A program made the position numbers and the translations under genes. A model generated the notes under the pieces. It was not told the origin of the DNA and searched no databases. It saw nothing but the letters and a program-made list of their open reading frames with translations. 64,000 nucleotides of DNA from Deltaproteobacteria bacterium (GTDB lineage: Bacteria > Desulfobacterota > Deferrimicrobia > Deferrimicrobiales > Deferrimicrobiaceae), in the NCBI GenBank assembly GCA_016218975.1, contig JACRCO010000001.1, positions 48,616-112,615 on the forward strand, written 5' to 3'. Numbering within the stretch: position 1 is the stretch's first letter; the number at the start of each line of letters is the position of its first letter. Shown here piece by piece: positions 35,226 through 44,567 of the stretch.

Positions 35226-36347
35226 ATGAAGATCACACTTTCCGTCATCAAGGCGGACATCGGATCCATCGGCGGGCACATCCGCCCGAGCTCGAAGCTC
35301 CTCGACGAGGTCCGCCGGAAGGTCGCCGAGCTCGGGAATGGACTGCTGATCGATACCTACATAGGTCACACGGGCGACGATATCGCGATCCTCATGACGC
35401 ACACGCGCGGGAACCTGGATGAAAAGGTTCACAAGCTCGCCTGGGAAGCCTTCCTCGCGGGAACGGAGGTGGCGAAGGCGCAGGGGCTTTACGGCGCGGG
35501 GCAGGACCTGCTCAAGGACTCCTTCTCGGGGAACGTGAAGGGCATGGGCCCGGCGGTTGCGGAGATGACCTTCGAGGAGCGGCCCAACGAGCCGTTTCTC
35601 TTGTTCGCCGCGGACAAGACGGACCCGGGCGCCTATAATCTTCCCTGCTACATGGCGTTCGCGGATCCGATGCACAGCGCCGGCCTCATCCTCTCGCCGA
35701 AGGTCGGTATGGGATTCACCTTCCGGATCATGGACGTCGAACATACGGAGGGAGACAGGATCATAGACCTCAACGCCCCCGAGGACCTTTACGACATCGC
35801 CGCGCTGCTGCGCGACCAGGAGCGATTCGTCGTCGAATCCATCTACTCCCGGTCCACGGGAGACATCGCCGCGTCCGTGAGCACGACGCGCCTGCACAAC
35901 ATCGCGGGCAAGTACACAGGCAAGGACGATCCCGTGATGCTGGTGCGCGTACAGGGGAACTTCCCGGCCACGGGGGAAGTCATCTCCCCGTACACCATAG
36001 GCCACTTCGTGGCGGGATTCATGCGGGGGAGCCATCACGGCGCGCTGATGCCGGTGCCGCGGAACACGGGCACTTCATTCTTCGACGGCCCGCCGATCGT
36101 CTCCTGCCTCGCGTTCTGCACGAAGAACGGGAAGCTCACGGAGCCTGCCGACGCGTTCGACCATCCGTATTGGGAGTACGTGCGCACGAAGGTGTCGGCG
36201 AAGTCCGAGGACCTGCGGCGTCAAGGCTTCTTCGGGCCGGCGATGCTCCCGTACAGCGAACTCGAGTACGGCGGTATCGTGGACAGGCTGAAGAAGATGG
36301 ATGCGCGTTTCCGCATCGCGTCCGGGAAGGAAGAAGTCAAGACCTGA
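35226..36347 (+). CDS. fbp: Bifunctional fructose-1,6-bisphosphate aldolase/phosphatase (class V)
   Basis: 373 residues from ATG 35226, with AAGGAGG upstream. The start KITLSVIKADIGSIGGHIRPS is diagnostic of the archaeal-type enzyme that condenses triose phosphates and also dephosphorylates the product to fructose 6-phosphate. Conserved stretches include HTGDDIAILMTH, YGAGQDLL, FAADKTDPGAYN and the GSHHGALMPVP loop. It drives gluconeogenesis one way. Its neighbour is pgi, which takes fructose 6-phosphate onward, although a strong terminator separates them. The frame upstream of the ATG is a shadow. Confidence 0.93.
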   Translation: MKITLSVIKADIGSIGGHIRPSSKLLDEVRRKVAELGNGLLIDTYIGHTGDDIAILMTHTRGNLDEKVHKLAWEAFLAGTEVAKAQGLYGAGQDLLKDSFSGNVKGMGPAVAEMTFEERPNEPFLLFAADKTDPGAYNLPCYMAFADPMHSAGLILSPKVGMGFTFRIMDVEHTEGDRIIDLNAPEDLYDIAALLRDQERFVVESIYSRSTGDIAASVSTTRLHNIAGKYTGKDDPVMLVRVQGNFPATGEVISPYTIGHFVAGFMRGSHHGALMPVPRNTGTSFFDGPPIVSCLAFCTKNGKLTEPADAFDHPYWEYVRTKVSAKSEDLRRQGFFGPAMLPYSELEYGGIVDRLKKMDARFRIASGKEEVKT

Positions 36348-36354
36348 AGCCGAC

Positions 36355-36398
36355 AAGGGACCGGCCGAGTCTTTGACTTCGCCGGTCCCTTTGTTTTT
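36355..36398 (+). terminator. Strong intrinsic terminator after the FBP aldolase/phosphatase gene
   Basis: An 11-bp perfect stem, AAGGGACCGGC (36355-36365) and GCCGGTCCCTT (36381-36391), is followed by a T-rich run to 36398. It ends the gluconeogenic gene 8 bases after its stop. Confidence 0.88.
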
Positions 36399-36420
36399 GC
36401 CGCAAAGGATGGCGGCATGT

Positions 36421-36448
36421 CGCGGAGGCCATGGACAGCCGGGAGCGA
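36421..36448 (+). repeat. Single copy of the ATGGA-loop repeat before pgi
   Basis: The core CGGAGGCCATGGACAGCCGG matches the second half of the 53-bp units at 1295-1400, with GGAGGG changed to GGACAG. As there, it lies between a terminator and a gene start. Confidence 0.5.
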
Positions 36449-36468
36449 CGGCCCGACCGGGAGGGATT

Positions 36469-37863
36469 TTGGGAAACACGCTCGACCTTCGATTCGACTT
36501 TTCCCTTGTGCTCGAAAAGAACCTGAGGAGCGGTGAGGGCCTTACCGCCGCGCAGCTGCGAACGGCCCTGCGGCGCGCGGAGAAGGCCGCCCTTGGGGCG
36601 GCGCGCCGGCATGCCGCCGGAGAGATCGGTTTCCCCGACCTTCCGTTCGGCGTTTCGGAGGCCCGGAGCATTTCACGCGATGCGGCGAATCTGCGGAAGC
36701 GCTTCACGCACATGCTGGTGCTCGGCATAGGCGGCTCCGCCCTGGGAACGAAGGCCGTCCTTGAAGGAATCGGGGGAGAGGAGAGACGGAAAGGCCTCTC
36801 CGTAACAGTCGCGGACAACGTCGATCCGGATTCGTTCTTTCCGATACTGCGCTCCCTTCCGATGAAGAGGACGGTCGTCGTCGCCATCAGCAAGTCGGGT
36901 GGGACCGCCGAGACGAACGCGCAGCTTTCCCTCGCGATCGACGCGCTCAAGAAAGCGAACGGAGGCTCCTGGAAGGAGCGCCTCATCCTCGTGACCGATC
37001 CGGAAAAGGGGATCTTTCGCCGGATGGCGGCGGAAGAAGGCATAAAGGCCTATCCGGTTCCCCCGAACGTCGGGGGCAGGTTTTCCGTGCTGTCGCCGGT
37101 CGGCCTCCTGCCGATCGCGGCGGCGGGGGTGTCCGTGGAGAGGCTGCTCGACGGAGCGCGGTTCATGGAGGAAACTTTCAGGGGCAGGTCTCCCGAGGAC
37201 AACCCGGTCCTGTTCGCCTCGGCGGTGTACGCGCATTACATGATCAGCGATCTCAAGCCGGTTCATGTATGGATGACTTACGGCAAGGGGCTCGAACGGG
37301 TGGCGGAGTGGTGGCAGCAGCTCTGGGGGGAAAGCCTCGGGAAGACGAGGAAGGACGGGAAGGCGGTCGGCCAGACGCCCGCGCGGGCGGTGGGCGTTAC
37401 GGACCAGCACTCGCAGGTCCAGCTCTACCAGGACGGCCCCGCCGACAAGATCTACACCTTCGTACGCTGGAGGGAGGGAAAGGAAAAAGGAATCGTTCCG
37501 CGGGCGGGATTCGCGCCCGACATGTCGATGCTCGGGGGCAGGCCCCTCCGGGACCTGTTCGATGCGGAATTCGATGGCACCGTCGGCGCGCTCTGGAGCG
37601 CGGGCAGGCCGATCGTGCGTATCGATATCGGCGCGCGGGACGAGGCGCACATCGGCGCATACCTTCACTTCTGGGAATGGGTTACGGCGGTCGTCGGGGA
37701 ATGCGCCGGAATCGACCCGTTCGACCAGCCGGGAGTCGAGGAGGGCAAGAAGATCACGCGCGCGCTGATGGGGGAGAAAGCCTCATCGTCGCGGCGCAAG
37801 GAATTTCTCGGGAAGATGAAAGGGCGGGCGCCCGCCGCGATCCGCGTTCGCACGGACGGGTAG
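36469..37863 (+). CDS. pgi: Glucose-6-phosphate isomerase
   Basis: 464 residues from TTG 36469, just after GGGAGGG; the frame is open further upstream but crosses the terminator and repeat. It interconverts glucose and fructose 6-phosphates. Family motifs: LGIGGSALGTKAV, AISKSGGTAETNAQ, VWMTYGKGLERVAEWW and TDQHSQVQLYQDGPADK. It matches the shorter Pgi form of about 450 residues. The start is uncertain by a few codons. Confidence 0.92.
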   Translation: MGNTLDLRFDFSLVLEKNLRSGEGLTAAQLRTALRRAEKAALGAARRHAAGEIGFPDLPFGVSEARSISRDAANLRKRFTHMLVLGIGGSALGTKAVLEGIGGEERRKGLSVTVADNVDPDSFFPILRSLPMKRTVVVAISKSGGTAETNAQLSLAIDALKKANGGSWKERLILVTDPEKGIFRRMAAEEGIKAYPVPPNVGGRFSVLSPVGLLPIAAAGVSVERLLDGARFMEETFRGRSPEDNPVLFASAVYAHYMISDLKPVHVWMTYGKGLERVAEWWQQLWGESLGKTRKDGKAVGQTPARAVGVTDQHSQVQLYQDGPADKIYTFVRWREGKEKGIVPRAGFAPDMSMLGGRPLRDLFDAEFDGTVGALWSAGRPIVRIDIGARDEAHIGAYLHFWEWVTAVVGECAGIDPFDQPGVEEGKKITRALMGEKASSSRRKEFLGKMKGRAPAAIRVRTDG

Positions 37864-37867
37864 TTTC

Positions 37868-39595
37868 GTGGCGGGACGAATACAAATCCTTTCCGACACG
37901 GTCGTCAACCAGATCGCCGCCGGCGAGGTCGTGGAACGTCCCGCATCCGTGCTCAAGGAACTTCTCGAGAACGCCGTGGACGCCGTTGCCTCGCGTATAG
38001 AGGCGGAGGTCTCCGGGGCATTTCCCTTCACGCTGCGGGTATCCGACAACGGGACGGGCATGACCCAGGACGAGCTCGAAATCGCCGTCCGCCGTCACAG
38101 CACGAGCAAGATCCGGTCGGCCGAAGATCTCCAGAAAATTTCCACTTACGGCTTCCGCGGGGAAGCGCTCCCTTCCATAGGCTCGGTCTCGAATCTGCGG
38201 ATAGTGACCCGCCCCGCCTCGCGGACCCTGGGCGCGGAAATCGCAGTGGCGGGCGGAGAGATCAAGACGCTCCGGCAGGCGGGGACTCCGGCGGGGACCA
38301 CCGTGGAAGTGTCCGATCTTTTCGGCAACGTTCCTGCAAGGAGGAAGTTCCTCAAAACCCCTCGCACCGAGATGCTTCACCTGTGGGAGGTATTCCACAT
38401 GGTGGCCCTTCCGCGCGAGGGGATCGCGTTCCGGATGTACGACGGCAGAAGCGCCGTCTCCTACGAGGCGGCGGAGACCCGCCTGGCCCGGGCGATCAGG
38501 TATGCGGGAGACGACGGGAAATATCTCGTCCCTCTGCATCTTTCCTCTCCCTTCTTCCGCGTGTCGGGGTGGGCGGGGCTTCCCCATCTGTCACGTTTCG
38601 GTGCAACCGGCATGTCTTTCTTCGTCAACGGACGCCATTTCCGCGATAGGGCGGTCTTCGCCGCAGTCAAGGAGGCGTACAGGGGGATCCTTCCCGCCGA
38701 CAGGTATCCGGTCGCATTCGTATTCATCGAGTGCGATCCCATGGAAGTCGACGTAAACGTCCATCCCTCGAAGACCGAGGCGAGGTTCCGTTACGCAAGG
38801 GAGCTCTCAGAGCTTCTGCGACACGCGATCGGCGGCGCGGTGGGGGAGCCTCCCGCCCTGTCGATCCCCCCGAGGCCCGCCGTGCAGCCGGAAGGCGAAC
38901 GGATTCCCGTATCGTCTCCGCCGGCCGGAGTCGGGGAAAACGGCCGGCTCTTCGCGGGCGCACCGGAATTTCCCGCGGCGGCGGGGCTCGGGCAGACCGA
39001 GCCGGGAGCGGGCTTCTTCTCCTCCCTCAAGCCCGTCGCGCAGATCCTCGGAACATACATCGTCTGCGAAAAGACTGGAGAGGTCGTGATCATAGATCAG
39101 CATGCCGCGGACGAAAGGATCGTCTATTCCCGGCTGAAGGACCTTCTCCTCGGAAGCGGAGCCGCCGCACAGCGATGGCTTGTCCCGCAGCTGGTCACGT
39201 TGCCCGGCGCGGCTATGAGCGAGCGGGCCGAAGTGGAGAGCTTCCTCTCACGCACGGGATTTCTCTTCGAGCCTGCGGGAAGGGACAGGTACAAGCTTTC
39301 GGGCGGTCCGGCGATCCTCGGGCATTTCGACGTGAAGCGGTGGTGGAAGGATTTCTGCGAATTCCTGACAGCACAGGAGACCGCGCCGAAGGGTATCTTC
39401 GACGCGGACCGGGAATTGTGGCGGATAGCGTGCCATGCGTCGGTGCGCTCGGGGGACATCCTGGAAAAGGAAGGCATGCGCGCACTGCTGAACGAGCTCG
39501 ACCATGCCGTCGGCGCCCATAGCTGCCCGCACGGCCGCCCGGTGTGGGTGAGAATATCCGGCGCCGAACTGGGGCGGATGTTCGGGCGGACCTGA
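37868..39595 (+). CDS. mutL: DNA mismatch repair protein MutL
   Basis: 575 residues from GTG 37868. The N-terminal GHKL ATPase is complete (IAAGEVVERPASVLKELLENAVDA, DNGTGM, TYGFRGEALPSIGSVS). The C-terminal dimerisation domain carries DQHAADERIVYS (about 410-421), ACHASVRSG and SCPHGRP. In endonuclease-type MutL the first motif is DQHA-x2-E-x4-E; here the last position is Ser (S421), so nicking activity is uncertain. It forms the mutL-miaA pair usual in bacteria; mutS lies separately at 51276. Confidence 0.95.
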   Translation: MAGRIQILSDTVVNQIAAGEVVERPASVLKELLENAVDAVASRIEAEVSGAFPFTLRVSDNGTGMTQDELEIAVRRHSTSKIRSAEDLQKISTYGFRGEALPSIGSVSNLRIVTRPASRTLGAEIAVAGGEIKTLRQAGTPAGTTVEVSDLFGNVPARRKFLKTPRTEMLHLWEVFHMVALPREGIAFRMYDGRSAVSYEAAETRLARAIRYAGDDGKYLVPLHLSSPFFRVSGWAGLPHLSRFGATGMSFFVNGRHFRDRAVFAAVKEAYRGILPADRYPVAFVFIECDPMEVDVNVHPSKTEARFRYARELSELLRHAIGGAVGEPPALSIPPRPAVQPEGERIPVSSPPAGVGENGRLFAGAPEFPAAAGLGQTEPGAGFFSSLKPVAQILGTYIVCEKTGEVVIIDQHAADERIVYSRLKDLLLGSGAAAQRWLVPQLVTLPGAAMSERAEVESFLSRTGFLFEPAGRDRYKLSGGPAILGHFDVKRWWKDFCEFLTAQETAPKGIFDADRELWRIACHASVRSGDILEKEGMRALLNELDHAVGAHSCPHGRPVWVRISGAELGRMFGRT

Positions 39596-39616
39596 AAGCG
39601 GCCGGATCGCGACAAG

Positions 39617-40534
39617 ATGGAGGAAAACCGCCTTCTGGCGTTGTCCGGGCCGACCGCCGCGGGAAAGACCGCGCTCGCCCTCTCCCTCGCCCGCATCTAT
39701 CCGCTGGAAATAGTGAACGCCGACTCCCTCCAGGTATATCGGGGAATGGACATCGGCACCGCCAAGCCGGACGCCGGGGAAAGGAACGAAGTTCCCCACC
39801 ACCTTATCGACGTCGCGAACCCCGACGAGGAGTTCAACGCCGGCCGGTTCGTGGCCGAGGCGGAGATCGTCATACGCGGTATCAGGCAGCGGGGAAAGTT
39901 TCCGCTGGTGGCGGGGGGGACCGGGATGTATATCCGGGCGCTGCTGCGCGGGCTCGATCCGCTTCCTTCCGATCCGCGGATCCGTGCGGGGCTCGCGCGC
40001 CGGTGGAAAGAGGAGGGCGGCGCAGTCCTGTTCGGGGAACTCGGGAAGATCGATCCGGCTTCCGCGGCGGCGATCCATCCCTCCGACCGGATCCGTGTCT
40101 TGCGTGCGCTGGAGGTGGCCGCAGTCGCCGGGGTTCCTGCAAGCGGCCTTAAAGGCCGGTGGAGCAACGTGGAAAGGAAATTCCGAATCCTGTTCATTTC
40201 GCTTTCCATGGAGCGTGAAAAACTGTACTGTCGCATCGAAGAACGCGTGGAGAAGATGTTCCGTGACGGGCTGGTGGAAGAGGTGCGCGGGCTATTGGCG
40301 GCGGGATACGGGGCGGACCTCAAACCCATGAAGTCGCTGGGGTATCGTCATGTCATATCGCATCTTTCCGGCGCCGTTTCCCTTTCGGGGGCGGTCGCGG
40401 AAATAAAGCGGGACACGCGGCGTTACGCGAAGCGCCAATCTACCTGGCTCTCCCGGGAGCCCGACGCGGTGCGGATCGACGCGGAAAACGCGGCGGAAAC
40501 GGCTGCCGCATTGGCCGGAAAGTTCTTGAGTTGA
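39617..40534 (+). CDS. miaA: tRNA dimethylallyltransferase
   Basis: 305 residues. It adds a dimethylallyl group to A37 of tRNAs that read U-starting codons. P-loop GPTAAGKTALAL, the NADSLQVYRGMDIGTAKP segment, PHHLIDV, GGTGMYIRALLRG and DRIRVLRALEV are all typical. The C-terminal part has the LKPMKSLGYRH and RRYAKRQSTW motifs. It follows mutL by 21 bases. Confidence 0.96.
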   Translation: MEENRLLALSGPTAAGKTALALSLARIYPLEIVNADSLQVYRGMDIGTAKPDAGERNEVPHHLIDVANPDEEFNAGRFVAEAEIVIRGIRQRGKFPLVAGGTGMYIRALLRGLDPLPSDPRIRAGLARRWKEEGGAVLFGELGKIDPASAAAIHPSDRIRVLRALEVAAVAGVPASGLKGRWSNVERKFRILFISLSMEREKLYCRIEERVEKMFRDGLVEEVRGLLAAGYGADLKPMKSLGYRHVISHLSGAVSLSGAVAEIKRDTRRYAKRQSTWLSREPDAVRIDAENAAETAAALAGKFLS

Positions 40535-40554
40535 CCCGTAGATTGCCGTAAATT
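40526..40554 (+). promoter_or_regulatory. Candidate promoter before accA
   Basis: TTGAGT (40526-40531) and TAAATT (40549-40554), 17 bases apart, fall across the miaA stop in a short AT-rich patch. Each box matches 4 of 6. Weak evidence. Confidence 0.3.
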
Positions 40555-40584
40555 AAGAAATTACCCTCGTAATAAGGAGCGCGG

Positions 40585-41559
40585 ATGATCCTTCAGTATC
40601 TGGATTTCGAAAAGCCGATCATCGACCTTGAGAACCGCCTCGAGCAGCTACGGCGTGTGGACGACGGGACGGACAAGAACCTCCGGGAAGAAATCGTCAA
40701 GCTGGATAAAAAGATCGGCAAGATCCGCAAGGAGATATTCTCGAACCTGACGCGCTGGCAGATCACACAGCTTGCCCGCCATCCGAATCGGCCATATATG
40801 CTCGATTACATAAACCTTTGCTTTAAGAATTTCCTCGAGATCCACGGCGATCGGGCGTTCAAGGACGACCCCCCGGTCGTCTGCGGCTTCGCGGAGCTGG
40901 ACGGCGAAAAGGTCCTCATCATCGGGCAGCAGAAAGGCCGGAACACGACCGAAAAAATCCGCAGGAATTTCGGCATGGCGAACCCGGAAGGGTACCGCAA
41001 GGCGCTGCGCGTGATGAAGCTCGCGGAGAAGTTCCGTCTTCCGGTCATCACGTTCGTCGACACCCCCGGCGCGTTTCCGGGCATCGGCGCGGAGGAGCGG
41101 GGACAGTCCGAGGCGATCGCAAGGAACCTGCTTGAGATGGCGCGTCTGGAGACCCCGATCCTCGTCGTCGTCGTCGGAGAGGGAGGCAGCGGCGGGGCGC
41201 TTGCGCTGGGAGTCGGCGACACTATACTTATGATGGAGTACGCCGTCTACTCGGTCATCTCGCCTGAAGGCTGCGCTTCGATCCTCTGGCGGGACACCGC
41301 GCGTGCGGAGACCGCGGCGGAAATGATGAAGATCACCGCCGTAGACCTCAAGAAGTTCGACGTAGTGGACCGGATCATCCCCGAGCCTCTCGGGGGAGCC
41401 CACAGGGACCACAAGGCGGCCGCCGACGCGGTCCGGGTCGCCATGGTCGAGTCCGTCGCCGCCCTAAAGCCCCTCTCCGTGCGGGAGCTGCTCGACCGCC
41501 GGTACGCGAAGTTCCGCGACATCGGCGTTATCCGCAGGAAGACGGGGAGCAACGGGTGA
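40585..41559 (+). CDS. accA: Acetyl-CoA carboxylase carboxyltransferase subunit alpha
   Basis: 324 residues. AccA with AccD transfers carboxyl from biotin to acetyl-CoA, the first step of fatty acid synthesis. The sequence is standard: LDFEKPIIDLENRL, the zinc-free N-terminal helix, RNTTEKIRRNFGMANPEGYRKA, TFVDTPGAFPGIGAEERGQ, GEGGSGGALALGVGD and SVISPEGCASILW. A GGAG precedes the ATG. accD is not adjacent. Confidence 0.96.
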   Translation: MILQYLDFEKPIIDLENRLEQLRRVDDGTDKNLREEIVKLDKKIGKIRKEIFSNLTRWQITQLARHPNRPYMLDYINLCFKNFLEIHGDRAFKDDPPVVCGFAELDGEKVLIIGQQKGRNTTEKIRRNFGMANPEGYRKALRVMKLAEKFRLPVITFVDTPGAFPGIGAEERGQSEAIARNLLEMARLETPILVVVVGEGGSGGALALGVGDTILMMEYAVYSVISPEGCASILWRDTARAETAAEMMKITAVDLKKFDVVDRIIPEPLGGAHRDHKAAADAVRVAMVESVAALKPLSVRELLDRRYAKFRDIGVIRRKTGSNG

Positions 41560-42629
41560 CGGCGCACCGGCTGAAGGAACTGCGCGTCGAAATCGACCGG
41601 CTGGACGACATGATCCTCGACCTGCTGAACCGCAGGGCGAAGGCGGTGATCGAGGTCGGGAAGATCAAGTCGGACGAGAACCTCCAGTTCTACGTCCCGG
41701 AGCGGGAGGTCGAGATCCTGCGGCGCCTCACGGCCGCGAACCCCGGCCCCTTCCCCAACGACGCGCTCAAGGCGATTTACCGGGAAGTCATCTCGGCCTC
41801 CCACGCGCTGGAGAAGCCGCTCTCCGTGGCTTTCCTCGGCCCCCGCGCGACTTTCACGCACCTTGCGTGCCTGAAGCATTTCGGCGAGAGCGCCGACTAC
41901 GTCCCGCAGATCAACGTTTCGGAGGTCTTCCAGGCGGTTGAGCGCAGCGTGGCGGACTTCGGCGTCGTCCCGATCGAGAACTCCAGCGAAGGGATCGTGA
42001 GCAACACGCTGGACATGTTCGTCGCGCACAACCTTATCATCTGCGGCGAGATCATGGTCGAGGTGTCCCATGACCTGCTCTCCGTAACGGGAGACCCGGA
42101 GCACATCAGGAAAATCTACTCGCATCCGCACGCGATCGCCCAGTGCAGGGGGTGGCTGGAGAAGAACCTGCGGGCAACGCCCGTTTTCGACGTGGAGAGC
42201 ACGGCGCGCGCCGCGGAGCTGGCGGCGGACGATCCGTCCGCTGCTGCGATCGCCGGGGAGGCGGCCGCCAAGATCTACGGGCTCAAGAGCATCCGGAAAC
42301 GGATCCAGGACAATACGAACAACTTCACGCGGTTCATCATCCTCGGGAAGATCGCGCCGAACCGGACCGGAAACGACAAGACCTCGATCGTGTTCGCGGC
42401 CAGGGACGAAGTGGGGGCGCTCCACCTCATGCTGGAGCCCTTCGCGAAGTACCAGGTCAATCTCACCAAGATCGAATCCCGGCCGGTAAAGACGAAGGCC
42501 TGGGAGTACCTCTTCTTCCTCGACATGGAGGGGCACATCTCGTCCGACCCGGTAGCGAATGCCGTGGACGAGCTCCGGATGCGGGCCCAATTTCTGAAAA
42601 TCCTCGGATCCTATCCCCGCGCCATCTGA
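41556..42629 (+). CDS. pheA: Bifunctional chorismate mutase / prephenate dehydratase
   Basis: 357 residues from GTG 41556, overlapping the accA stop. Residues 1-85 are an AroQ-type chorismate mutase helix bundle (LRVEIDRLDDMILDLLNRRAKAV). About 93-270 is prephenate dehydratase (FLGPRATFTHLA, VPIENSSEGIVSNTLD, DNTNNFTRFIILG). About 285-357 is an ACT domain with GALHLMLEPFAKYQVNLTKIESRP, the phenylalanine-sensing region. It commits chorismate to phenylalanine. Confidence 0.96.
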   Translation: MTAHRLKELRVEIDRLDDMILDLLNRRAKAVIEVGKIKSDENLQFYVPEREVEILRRLTAANPGPFPNDALKAIYREVISASHALEKPLSVAFLGPRATFTHLACLKHFGESADYVPQINVSEVFQAVERSVADFGVVPIENSSEGIVSNTLDMFVAHNLIICGEIMVEVSHDLLSVTGDPEHIRKIYSHPHAIAQCRGWLEKNLRATPVFDVESTARAAELAADDPSAAAIAGEAAAKIYGLKSIRKRIQDNTNNFTRFIILGKIAPNRTGNDKTSIVFAARDEVGALHLMLEPFAKYQVNLTKIESRPVKTKAWEYLFFLDMEGHISSDPVANAVDELRMRAQFLKILGSYPRAI

Positions 42630-42698
42630 CGCCGGTGCCGCGGCGCCGGATACCGGTTTGCAGGCGGGGGAGGCGGGAGAGGAAGGAAGGAAATAGAT

Positions 42699-43721
42699 AT
42701 GATCATCGTGTTGAAAGCGGGATCGACCGACGGGGAAATACTGCTTGTCGAGGAGAAGATCAAGTCCCACGGGCTCTCCGCCCACATCTCGAGAGGGACG
42801 GAGCGGACGATCATCGGGGCGATCGGAGACGAGCGCCACCTCGACCCCGAGGCGTTCGAGGGGCTGGAATGCGTCGAGAAGGTCCTTCGTATCCTCAAGC
42901 CCTACAAGCTGGTCAGCCGTGATTTCCGGAAAGAGGACACCGTCATCACCGTGCGGGGGAAGAAGATAGGCGGCGGAAGCGTCGCGCTCTTCGCGGGCCC
43001 CTGCTCGGTGGAGAACCGGGAAATGATGATCGGGATCGGCGGGTCCGTGGCGGCGGCGGGCGCATCGTTCCTGCGCGGAGGAGCGTTCAAGCCCCGCACT
43101 TCACCATACGCATTCCAGGGGCTGGGGGAGGAAGGCCTGCGTTACCTGGCCGAGGCGCGCGATGCGACGGGGCTGCCTGTCGCCACCGAGCTCATGGACC
43201 CGCGCGACATAGACCTCGTCGCCAGGTACGCGGACGTGATCCAGATCGGCGCCCGCAACATGCAGAATTTCCGGCTGCTGACCGAGGTGGGAAAGCTGAA
43301 CATGCCGGTTATCCTCAAAAGGGGGCTTTCCGCCACGATCGTGGAATGGCTGATGTCCGCCGAGTACATAGCCTCGGAGGGGAACCAGCAGATAATCCTC
43401 TGCGAGCGCGGGATACGCACCTACGAGCAGGCCACCCGCAACACGTTCGACGTTTCCGCCATTCCGATCGTGAAGGGGCTTTCTCATCTTCCCGTGATAG
43501 CGGACCCCAGTCACGCGGCCGGGAAGGTGGGCCTCGTGGAGCCGCTCGCCGCCGCGGCCATCGCCGCCGGCACGGACGGCGTCATGGTGGAGGTTCACAA
43601 CAGGCCGGAGGCGGCGCTTTCCGACGGCCCGCAATCGCTCAAGCCCGAAGCGTTTCACGCGATGGTCTCCCGGCTGAACAGGATCGCATCCGCCGTCGGG
43701 AAAACGTTGGGGTGCGCATGA
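42699..43721 (+). CDS. aroF: 3-deoxy-7-phosphoheptulonate synthase (DAHP synthase)
   Basis: 340 residues with a purine-rich ribosome-binding site. It has an N-terminal ferredoxin-like regulatory domain (about 1-70) and a barrel domain with FAGPCSVEN, RGGAFKPRTSPYAFQGLG, QIGARNMQNF, LKRGLSATIVEW and DPSHAAGK. This is the Thermotoga-type single-domain-regulated form. It condenses PEP and erythrose 4-phosphate at the head of the shikimate pathway. Confidence 0.95.
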   Translation: MIIVLKAGSTDGEILLVEEKIKSHGLSAHISRGTERTIIGAIGDERHLDPEAFEGLECVEKVLRILKPYKLVSRDFRKEDTVITVRGKKIGGGSVALFAGPCSVENREMMIGIGGSVAAAGASFLRGGAFKPRTSPYAFQGLGEEGLRYLAEARDATGLPVATELMDPRDIDLVARYADVIQIGARNMQNFRLLTEVGKLNMPVILKRGLSATIVEWLMSAEYIASEGNQQIILCERGIRTYEQATRNTFDVSAIPIVKGLSHLPVIADPSHAAGKVGLVEPLAAAAIAAGTDGVMVEVHNRPEAALSDGPQSLKPEAFHAMVSRLNRIASAVGKTLGCA

Positions 43722-44560
43722 GCAGGGAACGGGTCGGAATCCTCGGGCTGGGGTTGATCGGAGGGTCGCTGGCCCTTTCCCTGAAGGGGAAGCGCGGCGC
43801 TTTCGAAGTATGGGGGTGCGATCGCAACAGGAAGCACGTCCGGCTGGCGCTTGCCGACCGCGCAGTCGCGCGAGGATGCACGGAGAAGGAAATCGCGGAT
43901 TGCGACATCGTGGTCGTCTGCGTCCCCGTGCTCAGTTCCCTGGATATCTTTAAGCGGCTTGGCCGCGGGATGCGCCCGGGGACGATCCTGACGGATGCCG
44001 GCAGCGCAAAAGCGGCGGTGGTCCGCGCGGGGCATAAGGCGGTGCGGGCGGGCGTGGAGTTCGTGGGAGGGCACCCGATCGCCGGGACGGAAAATTCGGG
44101 ATATCAGTCCGCCGACGCCTCGCTTTTCAGGAACAAGACCTTCATACTCACTCCGACCGAAGCGAACACACAGGAATCGCTCCGACGGGTGGAGCGGCTG
44201 TGGGAAACGGCCGGCGCGCGGGTCCTGCGGATGGACCCGGCCCTGCACGACCACGTGTTCGCCTACGTGTCCCACCTTCCGCACGCCGTCGCCTACGCTC
44301 TCGTGCACTCGGTGGCAACGCTGGATTCGAAGGTCCCGCTGGGATACTCGGCCGGGGGGTTCAGGGATTTCACGCGGATCGCCTCAAGCAACCCGGAGAT
44401 GTGGAAGGACATCGTGCTTCAGAACCGTAAAGAGGTCCTCTCCGCGGTGGGACACTATCGCAGGAACCTCTCGCTGCTCACGGAGCTGATTCGCCGCAGG
44501 GACGAGGCCGGCCTTCTCGCGTATTTCCGCAAGTCGAAAAAAACCAGGGACGGGATGTGA
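43718..44560 (+). CDS. tyrA: Prephenate dehydrogenase
   Basis: 280 residues from ATG 43718, overlapping the aroF stop. The NAD-binding start GILGLGLIGGSLALSLK, the TDAGSAKAAVV helix, GGHPIAGTENSGY, and the helical dimer domain with HDHVFAYVSHLPHAVAYAL and GGFRDFTRIASSNPEMW are typical. It leads prephenate toward tyrosine. No ACT domain is present, so feedback control is likely elsewhere. Confidence 0.95.
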   Translation: MSRERVGILGLGLIGGSLALSLKGKRGAFEVWGCDRNRKHVRLALADRAVARGCTEKEIADCDIVVVCVPVLSSLDIFKRLGRGMRPGTILTDAGSAKAAVVRAGHKAVRAGVEFVGGHPIAGTENSGYQSADASLFRNKTFILTPTEANTQESLRRVERLWETAGARVLRMDPALHDHVFAYVSHLPHAVAYALVHSVATLDSKVPLGYSAGGFRDFTRIASSNPEMWKDIVLQNRKEVLSAVGHYRRNLSLLTELIRRRDEAGLLAYFRKSKKTRDGM

Positions 44561-44567
44561 ACCGGGC

